Assembly (NCBI GenBank): GCA_963762165.1
Contig: CAVXJN010000001.1
Location: 806,001 to 870,000 of the forward strand
Length of the DNA: 64,000 nucleotides
Reading direction: 5' to 3'
From: CAVXJN01 sp963762165
GTDB lineage: Bacteria; Pseudomonadota; Gammaproteobacteria; JASBUN01
The translations under genes and the position numbers were made by a program. The notes under the pieces were generated by a model. The model had not been told where the DNA came from. It did no database searches and saw only the letters and a list, made by a program, of their open reading frames with translations. Shown here piece after piece: positions 56,431 to 64,000 of this stretch. Within the stretch, counting starts at the first letter, position 1, and each line of letters starts with the position of its first letter.

Positions 56431-57207
56431 ATGTGCCGCATGGCTGCCTATCTGGGCCCGGAGCTCGCGCTGTCTCACTTTCTGATTGATCCGCCCCATA
56501 ACCTGCTGGTGCAAGCGCGCCAACCGCGCGAGCTGCACTACACCACGGTTAACGCGGACGGTTACGGGCTTGGTTGGTATCCGCAAGACGACGCGCCGGC
56601 CATTTATGTCTGCCCATTGCCCATCTGGTCGGACCCGAACCTGATACACCTCGCGCGCAGTCTGCGCAGCGGGCTCTGGTTCGGCAACGTCCGCAGCGCC
56701 ACACCTGATCTCGGCGTCGGCTTCGCCAACACCCAACCGTTCGCGGCAGACAATCTGATGTTCATGCACAACGGGTTCATCCGCGACTTCCGCGCCAAGG
56801 TTCGGCCGCGGCTGCATGCCTATCTCGATCCGCGTATACAGTCCGACATCCACGGCGACACGGATTCCGAATTTCTTTGGGCCCTGTTGCGCCATCAACT
56901 CAGTGGCGGAGGCACAGCGATCGAAACCGCTGTCGCGGAAATGTTCGAGCTGTTGAGCGACTGGATCGGTAACGGCGCTGCCATGCTCAATCTTCTCATC
57001 ACCGACGGCGAACAAGTGTATGCATCGCGCCATGCCATCAACGATGCTTGCCCGTCCCTGTACTTCACCACCGACGACGAAGATTTTCCCGGCGGCCAGC
57101 TGGTGGCGTCGGAACGCCTGACCGACGAAACCTACTGGCATAGTGTGCCGGATCACACGATTCTGATTCTCGATCGGGAGCAGCCGCCGGAGTTGCTCGC
57201 AATTTAA
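56431..57207 (+). CDS. Class II glutamine amidotransferase, EgtC-like
   Basis: This 258-residue Ntn hydrolase has nucleophile Cys2 (MCRMAAYLGPELALSHFL), NADGYGLGWY, GNVRSATPDLGVGFANTQPF and MHNGFIRDF. It resembles EgtC, which releases glutamate from a gamma-glutamyl intermediate in ergothioneine synthesis. No egtB or egtD is nearby, so the true substrate is uncertain. The ATG at 56431 follows AAAGGA. Confidence 0.85.
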   Translation: MCRMAAYLGPELALSHFLIDPPHNLLVQARQPRELHYTTVNADGYGLGWYPQDDAPAIYVCPLPIWSDPNLIHLARSLRSGLWFGNVRSATPDLGVGFANTQPFAADNLMFMHNGFIRDFRAKVRPRLHAYLDPRIQSDIHGDTDSEFLWALLRHQLSGGGTAIETAVAEMFELLSDWIGNGAAMLNLLITDGEQVYASRHAINDACPSLYFTTDDEDFPGGQLVASERLTDETYWHSVPDHTILILDREQPPELLAI

Positions 57208-57285
57208 TCGCGCACATCAGCGTTCGGTGTCCGGCGTGGCGACGCCCTGGTATGCTGATTCCATCTTTGCATGCATCGACTGTCC

Positions 57286-59265
57286 ATGAACCAATCGGTC
57301 TTCCACGAAATATTAATACTGCTCGCCGTCGCGGTGATTGCGGTAGCGATTTTCCGGCGTTTTCGACTACCGCCGATATTGGGCTACCTGGCGGTCGGCA
57401 TGTTGGTCGGCCCATACGGTCTGCAATGGATACCGGATACCCAGGACACGCGCTTCCTGGCGGAATTCGGCGTCGTGTTTTTGCTTTTCACCATCGGTCT
57501 GGAATTCTCGATACCGCAATTGCTGGCAATGAAGAGCACGGTATTGGGGCTCGGCGGCGCACAAGTGGTCATCAGCGCCGTGCTGGCGGGTTCCGTGGCC
57601 TGGACCGTAGGCGTGCCCTGGCAGGGCGCATTGATCGTCGGCGGCGTACTCGCCGTTTCGTCTACCGCCATCGTCATCAAACAACTCACCGAACAACTGG
57701 AGATCAATTCCCGTCACGGTCACAACGCGGTGGGCATTCTGCTGTTCCAGGACCTGGCGGTAATTCCTTTTCTGGTGCTGATCCCGATTCTCTCCGCGGA
57801 CAGCAGCGAGTTGTCGTTTACGCCGCTGCTGGTCGCCCTGTTGGAGAGCGCACTGGCTTTCGTGGCCATGCTGGCCGTTGGGCGTTGGTTACTGCGTCCG
57901 TTGTTTCGCGAAATTGCGGCCGCCCGTTCCGCCGAATTGTTCGTATTGACGGTTTTGCTGGTCAGCCTGACTGCCGCCTGGGCCACTCATCTGGCAGGCC
58001 TGTCACTGGCACTGGGTGGTTTCATTGCCGGGGCAATGCTCGGTGAAACGGAATTCCGCCATCAGGTGGAAGCCGACATCCGCCCGTTTCGCGATGTGCT
58101 GCTCGGACTGTTCTTCATCACGATCGGCATGCTGTTGGACCTGCGCGGACTGCTGCACCTGTGGCCTTGGGTTCTGCTCACCTTGGCGGGGCTGGTGGTC
58201 GTGAAAGCGATTCTGATTACGGCCCTGTGCCGCGCATTCGGCAATGAGTCCGGCGTCGCGGTGCGTACCGGGATCGTCCTCGCCCAGGGAGGGGAGTTCG
58301 GTTTCGCGCTGCTGTCACTGGCCATAACTGCAGAGCTGATCGGCTTTCGAACCGGCCAGGTGGTACTCGGGGCAACGCTGCTGAGTATGGCGCTGGCTCC
58401 ATTCATGATCCGCTTCAACGGTCACGCGGCGAAATATCTGTTCACCAAAAGCTATATCCGCAATCGAGAACGCCTGGAAGCGGACATCGCGCGCAACGTT
58501 CGCGGCCTGCGCGATCATGTCATCATCTGCGGTTATGGTCGCATCGGTCAGAACATCGGTCATTTTCTCGAACACGAAGGCTTTCCATATGCGGCGTTGG
58601 ACCTCGATCCCTACCGTGTACGCGAAGCCCGCGCCGCCGGAGAGACGGTGTTCTACGGCGACTCGACCCACACGGAAATCCTGCAGGCCGTGGGGATCGG
58701 CAGGGCACGGGCGCTGGTGTTGAGCTTCGATGACGCAGCCGCCTCCATGAAGATTTTGGCCCGAGTGCGTGAAACCTATCCGGAACTTCCGATCTTGGTG
58801 CGTTCGCGGGACGACTCCTCTTTGGAGAGCCTGCAGCGATTGGGCGCCACCGAAGTGGTGCCGGAAATTCTCGAGGGCAGTCTGATGCTGGCATCCCATC
58901 TGCTGTACCTGCTCAACGTGCCGGTGTCCACCATCGTGCGGCGGGTTCGGGAAGTGCGTTCGGACCGTTACCGCTTGTTGCGGGGTTTCTTTCCCGGCGA
59001 GGAAGCGGTGCCAATCGAAGCTGCGGACGGTCAACGCGAACGCTTGCATGCCGTGACGTTGCCCAAGGGCGCGGCGGCGGTGGGCCGCAAAATCGGCGAT
59101 CTTTCGCTGAATGAGTGCACGGTCACCGTGACCGCCGTGCGCCACGAGGGTGTGCGCAGCGCGCGACCGACGCCGGACCTCACCTTGAGCACCGGCGACG
59201 TGCTGGTGCTGTACGGCACACCACAGGATCTCGAGCGTGCGGAATCGCGACTGCTCAAGGGATGA
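57286..59265 (+). CDS. CPA2 cation:proton antiporter with TrkA domains (YbaL/KefB-like)
   Basis: This antiporter of about 659 residues has an N-terminal Na+/H+-exchanger region with about twelve helices (LGYLAVGMLVGPYGLQWI, FLLFTIGLEFSIPQLLAMK, GILLFQDLAVIPFLV, FFITIGMLLDL). A TrkA-N nucleotide-binding domain (VIICGYGRIGQNIGHFLEHEG) and a C-terminal TrkA-C domain (about the last 90 residues) follow. This layout fits YbaL and KefB/KefC, which exchange K+ or Na+ for protons under nucleotide or thiol control. The gene is intact. Confidence 0.93.
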   Translation: MNQSVFHEILILLAVAVIAVAIFRRFRLPPILGYLAVGMLVGPYGLQWIPDTQDTRFLAEFGVVFLLFTIGLEFSIPQLLAMKSTVLGLGGAQVVISAVLAGSVAWTVGVPWQGALIVGGVLAVSSTAIVIKQLTEQLEINSRHGHNAVGILLFQDLAVIPFLVLIPILSADSSELSFTPLLVALLESALAFVAMLAVGRWLLRPLFREIAAARSAELFVLTVLLVSLTAAWATHLAGLSLALGGFIAGAMLGETEFRHQVEADIRPFRDVLLGLFFITIGMLLDLRGLLHLWPWVLLTLAGLVVVKAILITALCRAFGNESGVAVRTGIVLAQGGEFGFALLSLAITAELIGFRTGQVVLGATLLSMALAPFMIRFNGHAAKYLFTKSYIRNRERLEADIARNVRGLRDHVIICGYGRIGQNIGHFLEHEGFPYAALDLDPYRVREARAAGETVFYGDSTHTEILQAVGIGRARALVLSFDDAAASMKILARVRETYPELPILVRSRDDSSLESLQRLGATEVVPEILEGSLMLASHLLYLLNVPVSTIVRRVREVRSDRYRLLRGFFPGEEAVPIEAADGQRERLHAVTLPKGAAAVGRKIGDLSLNECTVTVTAVRHEGVRSARPTPDLTLSTGDVLVLYGTPQDLERAESRLLKG

Positions 59266-59298
59266 TGAACACTCACATGGCAACTGTATAATCCGGCC

Positions 59299-59831
59299 AT
59301 GATCGAAGACCGGTCACAGGATTACATCGGGCGCACGGCGAAATTCATGATCGTCGGCGCCTGGGTACTGATCCTCGGTTTGCTCACTTTGTTTTTTTCC
59401 CATTGGTGGGAGCATGAACGCAACCCCAACCAGGTATTGCAAGTCGCAGATCGACGGCGCATCGCGCCAAGTGGTTCTGCAACGCAATCGTTTCGGCCAT
59501 TACGTGGCCACGGGCGCTATCAACGGCACGCCGGTGACGTTCCTGCTCGACACCGGCTCGACGCAGATTTCCATTCCGGGCGACCTCGCGCACGACCTGG
59601 GCCTGAAGCCCGGGCCGGCGTATGACGTCAGCACCGCCAACGGCACCATCACCGTGCGCGGCACACGCATCGTCCACACTCTCGCTGGGCCCGATCGTGC
59701 TGCGCGATGTGCGCGCCAACATCAACCCCTACATGGATGGCGATGAATTGTTGCTCGGCATGAGCGCGTTGGCGAATCTGGAATTCAGTCAACGCGGCGA
59801 TCGCTTGACGCTGCGACAGATCCTCAAATAA
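59299..59831 (+). CDS. Membrane-anchored retropepsin-like aspartic protease, two frameshifts
   Basis: Three frames must be joined. The N-terminal part (MIEDRSQDYIGRTAKFMIVG) carries a transmembrane helix (VLILGLLTLFF). The middle part holds RNRFGHYVATGAING and the aspartic-protease motif FLLDTGSTQISIP. The end part holds GPIVLRDVRANINP and GMSALANLEFSQRGD. Shifts lie near 59440 and 59680. The intact protein would have about 175 residues, the size of the clan AA protease family found in Proteobacteria. Function unknown. Confidence 0.75.
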
Positions 59832-59852
59832 CAGCCTAAAAGGAAAACGCTC

Positions 59853-61290
59853 GTGGAAGCGAACGACAATTGGATCACAACACTTGACACAATGGAGTGG
59901 CGATCTCTCTGGTTTGCTGTGGAACAATTATCTGACCCTGGCGTTCCTGGTTGGAACCGGGTTGTATCTCACCATTCGTCTGGGTTTGGTACAGATCTTT
60001 GGGTTTCGCCATTCCTTGGCGCTGATCTCCGGCAGGTACAGCAGCCATAAGGACGTCGGCGAAGTGTCGCATTTCCAGGCGTTGGCGACCGCGCTTTCGG
60101 CCACGGTCGGCACCGGCAATATTGCCGGTGTCGCCACTGCCATCGCCCTGGGCGGGCCGGGCGCGCTGTTTTGGATGTGGGTGACGGCGTTCATTGGCAT
60201 GGCAACCAAGTTCGCCGAGTGCAGCCTGTCGCTCAAGTTCCGGGAAGTGGACCCCGACGGCAAGGTGGCGGGCGGGCCGATGTACACCTTGATGCACGGC
60301 CTGAACATGAAACGAACCGCGGTGTTGTTTGCCTCGTTTGCCATGATCGCGTCGTTCGGCATCGGTAACATGGTGCAGGCCAATTCGGTGGTGGACGGTC
60401 TCGGTTATGTATTCGCGCCGCTGCTGCAGCATGGCGGAGCCACGGAGCAACAGGCGCGCATGCTGTTCGATGCGCAATACGCGTGGGTGGTCGGGCGTGA
60501 TCATGGCCGTGTTGGTGGGACTGGTGATCATCGGCGGCGTCAAGCGCATCGCCAAGGTCGCGGGCACGCTGGTGCCGTTCATGGCGATCATGTACGTCGA
60601 CCGCGGCACTGATCGTACTGGGCAATCATCTGAGCGAAATCCCCGCCGCGTTCGGCACCATCTTCAACTATGCGTTGAATCCTTGGGCGGTGGGTGGCGC
60701 AGTGGTCGGCGAAGCGATGCGCTGGGGCGTCGCCCGAGGCTTGTTTTCCAATGAAGCAGGGTTGGGTTCCTCGCCCATGGCCCATGCTGCGGCGCGCACC
60801 AACGAACCGGTGCGCGAAGGACTGGTGGCAATGATGGAACCGTTCATCGACACGCTTGGTGATCTGCACCATGACCGGCCTGGTGATCGTCGTCAGCGGC
60901 GCATGGGGCGACGCTCGGCCCGCAGACCTGAATGGCGCGGCGTTGACGGCCCACGCTTTCAGTCAGACCCTCGAGCACAGCGGCTCCGCACTGGTAGGCG
61001 TCGGCCTGACGTTGTTCGCATTCTCCACCATGATCGCTTGGTCCTATTATGGCGACCGCTGCGCCCATTTTCTTTTCGGCGAGGGCGCGGTTCTTCCATA
61101 CCGGGTGGTCTACGTGGTCCTGGTGGTCGTTGGCGCGACGGTGCCGCTGCAACTGGTCTGGAATCTCGCCGACATCACCAATATTCTGATGGCAGCGCCC
61201 AATCTGTTGGGACTGATCCTATTGGCGGGGCTGGTCAAACGCATGCGCGACGATTATTTTGCGCGCCGGCCCGGGCGCTCCCCGGCGTAA
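59853..61290 (+). CDS. Sodium:alanine symporter (AgcS/AlsT family), about four frameshifts
   Basis: This sodium:amino-acid symporter has about 475 residues when pieces are joined. In order: a GTG start at 59853 with AAGGA upstream, LLWNNYLTLAFLVGTGLYLTIR, the family signature SATVGTGNIAGVATAIALGGPGALFWMWVTA, VAGGPMYTLMHG, GLVIIGGVKRIAKVAGTLVPFMA, GVARGLFSNEAGLGSSPMAHAAA, and ALTAHAFSQTL with later helices. Frame changes fall near 59895, 60490, 60600 and 60860. Key motifs are unharmed, so sequence error is likely. It probably imports alanine or glycine with Na+. Confidence 0.82.
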
Positions 61291-61303
61291 CGGCGGAACC
61301 ACC

Positions 61304-62151
61304 ATGCGCATTCCATTGCCTGCAAGCGAAGTGATTCGCGCCAACGTCCGCGCCGCCCTGGCCGAAGACGTCGGCAACGGCGATCTCACCGCTGCGCTGG
61401 TGCCCGAGGATGCCCTGCCGAGGCGGCCGTCATCTGCCGGGAAGACGCGGTGCTGTGCGGCTGCGCCTGGTTCGACGCAGTATTTGCGGAACTGGGCGCC
61501 AGCATCGAAGTGCAATGGTCGGCCGCCGATGGCGATTGCGTGCAGGCCGGGCAGACATTGTGCACCCTGCGCGGTCCGGCCCGGGCGCTGCTTACCGGCG
61601 AACGGGCCGCACTCAATTTTCTGCAGACCCTGTCCGGCACGGCCACCGAAGTGCGCCGCTACACCGATGCCCTGGCGGGCACCAGTACCCGCCTGCTGGA
61701 TACGCGCAAGACCATTCCCGGTTTGCGCGAAGCGCAAAAATACGCGGTGCGTGCGGCGGGCGGCCACAATCATCGTATAGGTCTGTACGACGGCATTTTG
61801 ATCAAAGAGAACCACATCGTCGCCGCCGGTTCCATTGCCGCAGCGGTGGCGCAAGCGCGCGCCACCGCTGCGCGCGTTCCCGTCGAAGTGGAAGTGGAAA
61901 CGCTGTCTCAGGTGGACGAAGCGATCGACGCCGGTGCCGATATCCTGCTGCTGGACAATTTCGACTTTGACGGCCTGCGCGCGGCGGTTGCCCGCAACGC
62001 CGGCAGTGCGCAACTGGAAGCTTCGGGCAATGTCAGCCTGGACAATATCGCCGACATTGCCGCAACCGGAGTGGATTTCATTTCCGTCGGCGCGATTACC
62101 AAACACGTGCGCGCGGTGGATTTGTCGATGCGCATCGGCACCTTCCTGTAG
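61304..62151 (+). CDS. nadC: Nicotinate-nucleotide pyrophosphorylase, one frameshift
   Basis: NadC (quinolinate phosphoribosyltransferase) makes nicotinate mononucleotide for NAD synthesis. The start MRIPLPASEVIRANVRAALAEDVGNGDLTA is in one frame. From about 61415 the rest (AVICRED, then GERAALNFLQTLSGTAT, LLDTRKTIPGLR, KYAVRAAGGHNHRIGLYDGILIKENH, LEASGNVSLDNI, DFISVGAITKH) is in another. One lost base in a CTGCC stretch would explain it. This is normally an essential housekeeping gene, which supports sequence error. Confidence 0.92.
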
Positions 62152-62164
62152 CCGCGCTCGACCG

Positions 62165-62968
62165 TCAATCCGCCAGCCACTGCTGCCAAAGCGCTTGCAG
62201 TTGCGGATCCCGGGCGCTGACCACCGAGCGCGGTTCGGTGCTGTCGCAGCGAATTTCCGCTCCCTCCAGGGTGTACGCGCTGCCGCCGGTTTCGGTCAGG
62301 ATCAAGTGCCCTGCGGCATGATCCCAAAGCTTCATGCCGCCGTGGAGGTAAACATCGAAGCGGCCGGCAGCGAGCCAGCACCATTCCAGCGCACAGGAAC
62401 CCAGGTTTCGCTGCGATCGATACGGCGGTTGCGACACCAAGCGTTGCGCCAGGGATTTCGGCAGGCGTTTGAAATCCACGCAGGCCAACGCCTCGCGCAA
62501 ACTTGCGGCGCCGGCACGGGGCGTCAACGGGACTTCGTTGCAATGGGCGCCGCCGCCGAGGGAAGCGGAAAAGCATTCCCGTCGCACCGGATCATAGACC
62601 ACCCCCGCGATCGCCGTACCGGCCTCCACCAGCGCCAGGGCCACCGAATAAAACGGTAGGCCGGCAGCGAAATTGGTGGTTCCGTCCAAAGGGTCCAATA
62701 CCCACAACGGTCCTTGCGTCGCGGCCAACAGGCGGCGCTGCTCGTCAGCGGACATCTCCTCGCCCAGAAAGCGATAATCCCGCCGATGGTCGTGCAACAC
62801 GGCCTGCAGATCTTCCTGCAACGCCCGGTCCAATGCGGTGACCAAACTGCCGTCAGCCTTCTCGTAGCCGACCGCATCGGTCACCGCCCGAAGCTGCCGA
62901 TCGGCGCACTCCGTTACCAACTTGCGCAGCACCCGCATTTCCCGCTGGTCCGGTCCACGACGCATCAT
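62165..62968 (-). CDS. Inositol monophosphatase family protein
   Basis: This 267-residue Mg-dependent phosphatase of the IMPase/CysQ/FBPase fold has FLGEEMS, the metal site WVLDPLDGTTNFAAGLPFYSVALAL and the second metal motif KLWDHAAGHLILTETGG. The most likely substrates are inositol phosphate or PAP, but sequence alone does not decide. The ATG at 62968 is preferred, with GAGG upstream; a GTG two codons earlier is possible. It is convergent with nadC. Confidence 0.85.
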   Translation of the reverse strand: MMRRGPDQREMRVLRKLVTECADRQLRAVTDAVGYEKADGSLVTALDRALQEDLQAVLHDHRRDYRFLGEEMSADEQRRLLAATQGPLWVLDPLDGTTNFAAGLPFYSVALALVEAGTAIAGVVYDPVRRECFSASLGGGAHCNEVPLTPRAGAASLREALACVDFKRLPKSLAQRLVSQPPYRSQRNLGSCALEWCWLAAGRFDVYLHGGMKLWDHAAGHLILTETGGSAYTLEGAEIRCDSTEPRSVVSARDPQLQALWQQWLAD

Positions 62969-63114
62969 TGCCACCTCATTCGTTGTTGTCGTTCGGAGTC
63001 ATTATATCGGGCTGCCGATCGCCTGAGGCGCTTGGATCGACTGCGGATGTGTGGGACGATGTTGCCCCGGCCACGGCCGGCCACTATGGTCCCAAGCCCA
63101 ACAGGAGTCTGCTG

Positions 63115-64000
63115 ATGTCGTATATTTCCCGAATCGGAATCGCTTGCATTGCCGCTGTCGGCCTGTCCCTGGCCGCCTGCAGCGACGACCACTCGGAACA
63201 GGCGCCCGCCGAGCCTCAGCAGACCAGCACTGCCGCGCCATCCCGCCAGCGGCCGCCACCACGCTGGACACCGACCAGGCGCGCTACAGCTATACCATCG
63301 GCTATCAGATCGGCAGCAGCCTCAAAGACCGGCTGGAGGATGTCGATGCCGCCACCCTCGCCCAGGGGGTGCGCGAGGGCCTGGCCGGCGAAAAAGCGAA
63401 GCTGGCACCCGAACAGATGCAGACCGCTCTGCAAGGTTATCAGCAAGCCCAGGCGAAAAAGGCCGAAGATCGCATGCAGGCCGCCGCGGCGGAAGGCAAG
63501 GCGTTCCTGGAAGCCAATCGCAACAAGGAAGGCGTGAAGGAAACCGAGAGCGGCCTGCAGTATCAGATTCTGCGTCCCGGCACTGGCGAGAAACCCAAGG
63601 CCGACGATACCGTCGAAGTGCAATATCGCGGGACACTACTCAACGGCAAGGAATTCGACAGTTCCTATTCCCGCGGCGTAAGCCGGTGACACTGCCGGTC
63701 AACGGTGTCATCCCGGGCTGGCAGGAAGCGCTGCAAATGATGAAGGTGGGCGCGAAATGGAAGATCTTCGTACCGCCCAAACTGGCCTATGGCGAACACG
63801 GCGCAGGCGATGCCATCGGCCCGAACGAGACACTGATCTTCGAAATCGAATTGTTGTCGATCAAGAACGACCAAAACGCCACGGAGTCTGCTCAACAGGA
63901 CGACCAGGCCGCGCCGGAGTCGTCCGACAACCAGCAGCAGGACTCGGCGCCCGAAGCGCCCCAGGAGATCCCAGTCGGAGACCAAGCCGGGAGCCCAGTG
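63115..64000 (+). CDS. fkpA: FKBP-type peptidyl-prolyl isomerase lipoprotein (FkpA-like), two frameshifts, 3' end outside window
   Basis: This periplasmic folding helper starts with a lipoprotein signal (VGLSLAACS, lipid Cys22 in LAAC). After a frame change near 63240 comes the FkpA dimer domain (ARYSYTIGYQIGSSLKDRL, QGYQQAQAKK). The FKBP domain follows (SGLQYQILRPGTG, VEVQYRGTLLNGKEFDSSYSRG). A second change near 63678 leads to VTLPVNGVIPGWQEALQMMKVGAKWKIFVPPKLAYGEHGAG and ETLIFEIELLSI. A Gln/Glu/Asp-rich tail then runs off the window end with no stop. Both shifts look like sequence errors. Confidence 0.88.

Overview
The window is a high-GC bacterial chromosome segment, about 64 kb, that looks like a Gammaproteobacterium. 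Supporting marks are the metG-rsxABCDGE-nth block, a MotY-type protein, ribonuclease T followed by monothiol glutaredoxin, class II dihydroorotase with E. coli-like residue numbering, and a nickel-type glyoxalase I. I cannot place it below class level. No rRNA, tRNA, CRISPR array, insertion sequence or phage gene was recognised. Nine genes carry apparent frameshifts (roughly 20 in total), concentrated at 12.7-16 kb, 23-26.5 kb and 59-64 kb. Conserved protein sequence continues in another frame each time, so I treat most of them as assembly or sequencing errors, not true pseudogenes.

Layout. 1-6.9 kb: end of metG, the complete Rsx/Rnf electron-transport operon and nth. 6.9-9.5 kb: a DUF1841 gene, then a three-gene cluster for a post-translationally modified cysteine peptide (HvfA-type precursor, DUF692/MNIO enzyme, DUF2063 partner). 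9.5-21.7 kb: a dehydratase, then a catabolic island reading right to left (tctABC transporter; SauS-, SauT- and Xsc-like enzymes; a Usp protein; acetate kinase) with a divergent GntR/HutC-type regulator. Near-identical near-palindromes lie in front of both transcription units. Together these genes describe uptake of sulfoacetate, activation to sulfoacetyl-CoA, reduction to sulfoacetaldehyde, cleavage to sulfite plus acetyl phosphate, and ATP recovery through AckA.

21.7-32.8 kb: small membrane and stress-type genes, a methyltransferase, a badly frameshifted P-type cation ATPase, mscL, a quinone oxidoreductase, an endonuclease/phosphatase-family protein, gloA, argG and a MotY-like protein. 33-38.2 kb: a 2-oxoacid (probably pyruvate) dehydrogenase operon whose E2 and E3 subunits are fused in one 1016-residue protein with two nearly identical lipoyl domains. 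38.5-48.3 kb: pyrC, a TraB/GumN protein, rnt, grxD, an N-acetylglutaminylglutamine-type amidotransferase, a BON lipoprotein, a lone hydantoinase-B homologue, and argD-argF behind a leader containing a terminator.

48.3-55.8 kb: molybdate uptake genes, with modA separated from modBC by a MarR/RND efflux cassette that has its own palindromic operator. 55.8-64 kb: sixA, an EgtC-like amidotransferase, a KefB/YbaL-type antiporter, a membrane-anchored aspartic protease, a sodium:alanine symporter, nadC, an inositol-monophosphatase-family gene and an FkpA-like lipoprotein that runs off the end. The two most interesting systems are the modified-peptide cluster at 7.5-9.5 kb and the sulfoacetate island at 11-21.7 kb; the E2-E3 fusion is the most unusual single protein.
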